Shown here: positions 59,501 to 64,000 of the stretch, piece after piece
Numbering within the stretch: the first letter of the stretch is position 1
How the letters are laid out: each line of letters begins with the position of its first letter
Assembly (NCBI GenBank): GCA_005408345.1
Contig: SEMN01000045.1
Location: 675,001 to 739,000 of the forward strand
Direction of reading: 5' to 3'
Origin: Macquaria australasica
Taxonomy: Eukaryota > Chordata > Actinopteri > Centrarchiformes > Percichthyidae
DNA length: 64,000 nucleotides
Made by a program: the position numbers and the translations under genes
The notes under the pieces: generated by a model
The model's input: only the letters and a program-made list of their open reading frames with translations
The model's database searches: none
What the model was told of the DNA's origin: nothing

Positions 59501-61719
59501 GAATTCAAGTTACTGGCCCAGGCTTCCCTAATAAAACCTGAAGAAACTGAAGTAGTAAAGCAATTCACAAATGTTGATACTAACTGCTTGGAATCTGGAG
59601 GGAGCAAGAGATTTGAAAAGGACGGGTGGTGGGGGTGGACTCAAAGTGTAGGCACTTTTCCTTAACGTAATGTCTGACTTGAAGATTTGGTGAGCAAAGA
59701 ATTCTTTAAGATAAAGTTTCGTACCAAGGCAGAACTGGAAAACCAAAGAACAGGAAGTGAAGCATCTTTAACAGCAGATGCTTCTAGCCGTATGTAGCCA
59801 CGAAGGGTTCTTTTCAGTCTCTGCACCTCCACATCTCCAGTAGGTAAGAGCCCTGGAGTCGCCACTTGTAGTGTTTCAAAATTGGAAAAGACCATCCTTC
59901 TTAAGGGGTTTGTGTAAGTGAGCTTTGGATATCCTGTGTGATTTATAACCCCATTTAAAGGGCAATACGATAGAATTGAGCTTGCACTTAAGTATATGGG
60001 CAGGTTTTGAAAAAGATCTAGAAACCTCACAGATAAGGGCCATATCCTCCAGGACTCAATATTCGCTCTGAGTTTTTCTACTGATTCTGTGAAGTTAAAT
60101 CTGAAAAGATGCTCTGGGTTCTTGGTCAGTTTAAGCCCCAGATAGGTGAAACAGTCCTTCACTGCTCTAAAAGGCACATTTTTTCAGGAAGTCATCAGTA
60201 AATTCATCCAATAGCATCTTTAATTATACAGCCCCTGCCTTCTGAATGCTCCCTTCTTTCAAACCACACACCTTCAGTTTGTAAAGCAAAGAAAGACAGC
60301 TCCTTCCAGAACCACTGAAGACATTATACAATAGTTTCCACAGGCTGAGTAGCACTCCTCAAGAAGAGTAAACTTCTACTCCTAGTAAACTTGAACTTCA
60401 TGGTTAAAATCTGTGGCGTGCCCCTTTTTAAAACATGTTTATTTAGCAATATATTTAGCAGTTTGCAATCCAATCTTCTTATTTTGTAGTCCAAGAAAAC
60501 TGACCTCAGAAACATTAAATACCAAGCCATATGCACACAGCACAGATCTTATGATCACTGACTCAATGCCTCCATCTGCTGGATGGAAACAAAATACAAC
60601 GTATAAAGTGCATGGCTCTGCTTGCCTCAGTCACAGAGAAGATTTGTGCACAGTGTGTTTAAGATATAAAACGATGATTAATGTTTTGCTCTCATCCCTT
60701 GGTGTCTGAGTGCCAGAGAATGGCAAGCCTTTAAGCCAGATACACTAAAAATAAGGCGTTATTGTTTGCACTAGGCTGCACCTGTCAGCCCATTTTCAGC
60801 TACATAACTACAGCAGGAGGTTCTTGTGTTGTGTCTGATCCTCTGAGCTGCACACAGTCAACTGGCCGGATTTTGTAGGTTTAGGCAGCAGAGAGGCCCT
60901 GCACTGCGTTAGTCATAAACCCAGCCACACCGAAACCGCAGTTGGCTTGTGTTAATACTGTAACTGGGTCATGGCTGGCCTGAAACGGGCATGTGAAATG
61001 TGCATAACATGATTTATTGAGTGATATTTGTCTTTGCAATTTATGTTTTAGGAGGCAATGGAGAAAATGGCTAAAGTGGGGAAAGTTGTTCAGCATGACC
61101 GTGAACTCCAGAGGTGAGACAGAGAGATTTTTAAAAAATATTTGGTGAAAGTAAATTGCTGTAATGGTCTGCGGGTTAGTAACATAAATGGATCAAATAT
61201 ATATGATGCACAAACCAATAAGAATGCAACATATCAACAATTATTATTATTTTTTTTTAAATAACTCGCCTTTCCATAGGAGCCATTTTTTTTAAATTAA
61301 ATTCTACCCTTTCCTTTTATTCTGTTTATTCATTTAATGTCTTATACATGTACACAATTTGAAAAATATGTATTTTATGCTATTTCTATTTCTAATGTGT
61401 AGAAAATTGCATTGCTTTTTAATGTGCAAAATAACCCATATTAATAGAGATTGATTGAGTTACAAGTATTTTTCTGGTGAAACCAAAATGTTATAATATT
61501 GAACAAGTCTCTTTTTAAGTCAGGGTCAGGTCATGATGTAAGAAGTCTGCATGCTTTATTACAAGGACAACTGAAATATACAGTACTATGCATGAGATTT
61601 GTGTAATTATTTTCTGCATTTCATGCTTTTTTTCCAGCTTCTATGAGAGAAAGTACAAGGTGTTCCTGCGACTGTTCGCCCACCAGAGGGAGTACCGAGC
61701 CCTCATGAACCAGCGATGA
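47521..61719 (+). CDS. fggy: FGGY carbohydrate kinase (D-ribulose kinase), complete, 15 exons
   Basis: Exons 47521-47703, 48663-48774, 50045-50196, 50465-50553, 50802-50917, 51067-51195, 52675-52778, 53354-53461, 54273-54334, 54629-54791, 55982-56056, 56187-56307, 56510-56604, 61052-61113 and 61638-61719 join in frame to 550 residues (human about 551). The N-terminal FGGY lobe opens with the phosphate loop GVDVGT (residues 8-13) and includes MWMDHRA, DLPDFLSWKATG and the probable catalytic Asp254 in LIDAHAGGLG. The C-terminal lobe has CGTSTCHM, WPDFHGNRSPLAD and the nucleotide-binding CGGLSKN (454-460). The human enzyme phosphorylates D-ribulose to D-ribulose 5-phosphate with ATP. Exon 8 ends at an unusual but GT-type donor (GTCGGT). 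Intron 13 is the largest and carries two transposable elements; the splice signals around it are intact. Confidence 0.96.
48400..48482. repeat. Dispersed repeat terminus in fggy intron 1
   Basis: GTACCCCCTGGCAACTGC and GCCGGGGGTACAAGTACAC, ending in TTGGTTGGGAATCACTGGCT, resembles the end of a common fish element related to the one near 18786. Confidence 0.45.
49758..49957. repeat. Cluster of CA-rich microsatellites in fggy intron 2
   Basis: Several separate (CA)n runs (ACACACACAGG, CACACACACAAACC, CACACACACACAAAGCAGTG and others) with repeated TCTTTCC / AGCAGTGA spacers, suggesting duplication of a CA-plus-spacer unit. Confidence 0.8.
51262..51582 (+). mobile_element. Short inverted-repeat element, family 3, copy lacking its right end (fggy intron 6)
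   Basis: Starts AGGGTTCGTACAGAGTCTCG, then GAAAATGCTTCATTTTAACC and AACAATTTAGATGTGATGAT, collinear with the tada1-intron copy at 38205; the inverted terminus is missing after TGAATTTTACTCG. The rest of this 1.5-kb intron (51196-52674) shows nothing further. Confidence 0.65.
53850..54172 (-). mobile_element. hAT-like non-autonomous DNA transposon relic, copy 3 (fggy intron 8)
   Basis: Contains CAAATCATTTTCTGGTTTCT and CATTTTATAGATTAAATG, then AATAATTGATAATTAATTGA, the reverse-strand equivalents of blocks in the copies at 10850 and 38520. Termini are worn. Confidence 0.5.
55001..55403. mobile_element. Family 1 DNA transposon, worn copy F (fggy intron 10)
   Basis: Holds TTAGATGAGAAGATTGATAG, TTAGTGAGCTTTAGGAG, GAGCCAGGCTAGCTGTTTTC and a CTAAGCTAAGCTAAGC array, ending near GAACTATTC. 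The left terminus is lost. A poly(T) run follows at about 55535-55552. Confidence 0.65.
56802..58365 (+). mobile_element. Tc1-like DNA transposon with long IR/DR termini (fggy intron 13)
   Basis: The element starts TACAGTGGTGCTTGA at 56802 and ends with the inverse, TCAAGCACCACTGTA, at 58365; the outermost TA at each end is the expected target duplication. The inverted repeats are about 200 bases long. Each contains an inner copy of the outer transposase-binding motif: outer AAAGTTTGTGAACCCTT, inner AAAGTATGTGAACCTTT at about 56979 on the left and inverted at about 58150 on the right. This is the IR/DR organisation of fish Tc1 elements. The left repeat lacks roughly 30 bases present in the right one (around CAGATTTTCACACAAGTC). 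Confidence 0.92.
57147..58146 (+). pseudogene. Tc1-family transposase, disrupted by frameshifts
   Basis: Similarity begins at the ATG at 57147 (MARTKISEDLR), with the N-terminal paired-like helix-turn-helix DNA-binding region (GYKTISKEFGLHQSTVRQIV) and the second, GRPTK-containing subdomain. The frame is lost after about 57430, similarity runs in a second frame to about 57570, then in a third frame from there. That last segment holds the DDE catalytic domain: Asp in WTDETK, the GGGGSIMVW loop, Asp in QQDNDPKHT and Glu in NPIEMLW, with the DD34E spacing. The last 25 or so residues are again out of frame after a stop at 58065. All three catalytic acids remain, but at least three reading-frame breaks make the copy inactive. 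Confidence 0.9.
58966..60180 (-). mobile_element. 3' part of an L1-like LINE (ORF2 C-terminus), inactive
   Basis: On the minus strand, three consecutive segments read as the end of an L1/Tx1-type ORF2: residues with TYLGLKLTKN and LPIYLSASSILSYCPLNGV (60177-59662); then FWEEAMSRFHCCSINSRYRL, IQYKVMHRLHYSKTKLNRIF and the cysteine motif CECDKCGSAEGSLAHFFWFC (59607-59143); then LILLTWKSTTPPCFAHWL and RFERIWGPFL (59222-58971). These correspond to the region after the reverse transcriptase core and the C-terminal zinc-knuckle-like domain. The frame shifts between segments, and the 5' two-thirds (endonuclease, RT core) are absent, as in typical 5'-truncated L1 insertions. It lies antisense to fggy. 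Confidence 0.8.
60181..61051. other. Remainder of fggy intron 13, nothing further recognised
   Basis: 60181-60540 may be more of the same LINE in degraded form, but I cannot read a convincing protein. The rest is plain intron ending in a good acceptor (TTTATGTTTTAG). Confidence 0.35.
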
Positions 61720-62180
61720 CACTGCTGGTGGGAGGCGGCCAAGCTAGAACCGACTCTCTCTGACATAATAGTGATGACAAATTCACACACTGGAAACAAG
61801 AACAGACGTCTTAACCTTGCTGCTTTTCCTGATATTATTAATGGTCCAGATTGTATTTTTAATTTTCTTAATAACCTGAAGGAAAACAGCTCTCTGAGGT
61901 TGAATATCTGTCAGGGGGGTTTAGTTGGTTCTGAATATACGACTGTTGGCAGAGTTTAGACTTGCAGGATTTCACACCACCTGGCAGAAGACAGAAGACC
62001 TCTATGGAGACAAGCTGTTGGAGCTTTCCATGGCTGTCTGTCTTTGCTGCTGCAGTTCTACGCAAAACAAAGAGGAGGATGTCAACAGAAATACAGTGAT
62101 TGACTTGCTCCATTCAAAGTCAAATGCCATCAACGTACTGTCACCATCAGATGTATTCCTATTAAATAATTAAAAGGATT
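61720..62180 (+). other. fggy: fggy 3' untranslated region
   Basis: Follows the TGA at 61717-61719. A variant signal ATTAAA at about 62161-62166 is the best candidate poly(A) signal. Confidence 0.4.
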
Positions 62181-63130
62181 GAACTGCAGTCATGCCTTTC
62201 ACTGTCACTGCAACATAATGTGTTTTGATATATAATTTAGTGCCCTTCAACTCATTCATTTTTAAACACCTTGTCCTTTGTTCTCTCTTCACTGTATTTG
62301 ATCTTATCCTTCCATTTCCTGTTTGTAGCGCCTCCACTGTCCTTAACTTCTCCTGGTCACAGAGAGGAGCCTGTTGCCAGCAGCTCCCCCGGATCAAAGT
62401 TGATAAGCTCTTCGCTGATGCCGTCGACCCGGTGAGAGGGGGGGAACGCCAAATCCTACACAGCTGAGTTAACAGCTGCCTTCAAACAGAACTGACTTGT
62501 GATAAGCGAGGGGACAGGGAGAGCGCTGCTGGCCAAAGCTAACAAACTCATGCAGGTGTTTCTGAACATTGGAGTCCCCACAAGCCATGACAGGGTGTTT
62601 TCAATGCAGTAGTTCACTGTTTGCTAAACACCATTCTTTAGTCTAAAAATGATGGAAAAGAATGAGCAACCTTAATGCTTTTATTGTCCCACACAGGTGA
62701 AATCAATACTCATCTATTAGAGTATAGATACAGTAAATCCTAAAGACTTTGGGTGAAATTAATCAGTTTGGCCTGGCAAAATGTTACAGTAATCAGATAT
62801 GTGAAAGTAGACAATTCCACAAGTACTAAAACAATTAAAAAAACGTAACTATCCAACTGTGTTTAGTGAAGTAAACCTGTCAGATGAAATGAGCACCCAG
62901 GCATTACAATAGTATTATTTGCTCTCACTAGGTACATGGGTAAACAATACACATATGATCCAAAGTATTTTAACCCAGACAGTATCACTGTTACAAACTT
63001 GTTAGAAACATCTTCTGCCATACTGTAATAAACTCTTTGCTATATTTTTAAATATTAAAAATACATGTTCCCATCTCAACCCCTACCTTTCCAAAAACCA
63101 TCCCCCTTTAGCAAAGTAGGCCAAACATTG
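62181..63130. other. Intergenic DNA between converging fggy and prdx6
   Basis: No exon or named repeat seen. A minus-strand AATAAA at 63136-63141 could be the prdx6 poly(A) signal, about 245 bases past its stop. Confidence 0.4.
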
Positions 63131-63384
63131 TAGGTTTTATTATTGGAGCTGTACATACTGTAAAAATTAGAAAAGTCCTACATATTCTATAAGGCACTGG
63201 TTTTCATTCCATCCATTTTGTCAGGGACTGATTCACAACTGGGATGCCTGCTGACTTGTTTGTCTACTTGGTAGGGACAAAAACAAGCAGTACTCAAGGT
63301 CCAGGACTGAGAGCTGCTGGATTAAGGTACAGTCTGTGTGACATACTGTAAGCAAGTGTTGAATATCAGTGCTGTCTCCGCTGC

Positions 63385-63787
63385 TTATGGCTGGGGTGTG
63401 TAGCGCAGGTACTTCTTTCCAGAGGGCAGGTCTTTGGTGTAGACACCATCTGGGAACAGAGATGCAGCCTCCTCCTCAGACAGGCTGGGAGGCACCATCA
63501 CACAGTCTCCAGGCTGGAGGAAGAGGAAACCAGGTTATTCTACACGGCAGCAGCAGGTCAGTTCCTGTTTCTGTTATCTCTGTGGTCAGCTGCTGAAACG
63601 ACTGGTGCCAAGTGAGGTCACTTTGAAAGGTGTGACATACCTTCCAGTCGGCAGGTGTGGCCACTCGTTTCCCTGCTGTGATCTGGAGCGAGTCCACCAC
63701 TCGCAAAATCTCATCAAAGTTGCGTCCGGTGGTGGCCGGGTAGAGGAGTGACAGTTTCAGCCTTTTGTCAGGGCCAATGATAAACAC
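63385..63787 (-). CDS. prdx6: Peroxiredoxin 6, last two coding exons (5' part outside window)
   Basis: Exons 63787-63641 and 63513-63385 on the minus strand join in frame to the last 91 residues plus TAA. The sequence begins VFIIGPDKRLKLSLLYPATT and ends KDLPSGKKYLRYTPQP, the hallmark end of 1-Cys peroxiredoxins of the PRDX6 group. This part is the C-terminal dimer/substrate domain; the catalytic N-terminal cysteine (PVCTTE motif) and the lipase serine are encoded beyond the window. PRDX6 reduces peroxides and phospholipid hydroperoxides with glutathione and also has calcium-independent phospholipase A2 activity, in cytosol and acidic organelles. No earlier exon is visible between 63788 and 64000. 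Confidence 0.95.
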
Positions 63788-64000
63788 CTACACGCCAACA
63801 GAGACAAGGAGATGGAGCCCGAAAGGGTTAATATCTACTCTCTGTACAGCAGGCATGAGAATAGATATTAGATAGAATTAGATCTTAAAGATCCCCTCCA
63901 GACATGTTTTAACATGTATAAAATTGCTCAACTTTGAATAATAATTTGTATCTGATATGTTCTTATCACACAAAAAAGCTCAATTATCTTGTTAAAATCT

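Noticed and set aside
1..64000. tRNA, rRNA, microRNA, CRISPR arrays, bacterial-type operons
   Set aside because: Looked for and not seen by eye; small RNA genes with weak sequence signatures could still be missed without a covariance search.
1..64000. A novel multi-gene defence or metabolic system
   Set aside because: All recognisable proteins are standard vertebrate genes or transposon remnants, unrelated in function, so I do not claim one.

Overview
This is vertebrate nuclear DNA, almost certainly from a ray-finned (percomorph-like) fish. Genes are split by GT-AG introns into short exons, repeats are abundant, CA/TG microsatellites are common, and every recognisable protein is a bony-vertebrate orthologue. 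There are no operons, ribosome binding sites or CRISPR arrays. I found no sign of a new multi-gene system; the window is best described as seven known genes in a repeat-rich background. All exon maps are read by eye. The four complete multi-exon reading frames (zyg11, angptl1, tada1, fggy) each add up to a whole number of codons and end close to the mammalian length, which is good internal support.

Layout: 1-545 is the last exon of an LRRC52-like BK-channel gamma subunit (+). 546-10330 is intergenic DNA with several DNA-transposon relics and a solo LTR. 10344-17805 is zyg11 (-), 14 coding exons and 748 residues, with a first coding exon that supplies only the ATG. 18000-19850 is intergenic. 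19890-29094 is angptl1 (+), with a probable non-coding first exon and 4 coding exons (484 residues). 29095-34560 is repeat-rich intergenic DNA. 34695-40377 is tada1 (+), 8 exons and 333 residues. It converges on jun (-, 42507-41575, one exon, 310 residues), which has a strikingly conserved promoter at about 42866-43011. 43060-47400 is intergenic. 47521-61719 is fggy (+), 15 exons and 550 residues; its 13th intron holds a damaged Tc1 transposon and a fragment of an L1-like retroelement. 63385 to beyond the window end holds the last two exons of prdx6 (-).

The genes are not a pathway: an ion-channel accessory subunit, a CUL2 ubiquitin-ligase receptor, a secreted angiopoietin-like protein, a SAGA subunit, an AP-1 transcription factor, a D-ribulose kinase and a peroxiredoxin. 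Their linkage is informative: in human, from memory, LRRC52, TADA1, PRDX6 and ANGPTL1 lie on 1q23-25 while ZYG11B, JUN and FGGY lie on 1p32.

The most useful second-look items are the jun promoter (jun1, CCAAT, GC box and jun2-like sites in the same order and nearly the same spacing as I recall for human), the one-codon zyg11 start exon, the Tc1 copy with IR/DR ends, the solo LTR with a target-site duplication, several families of short inverted-repeat elements present in two or more copies, and an unusually good DR1 nuclear-receptor site at 8961.
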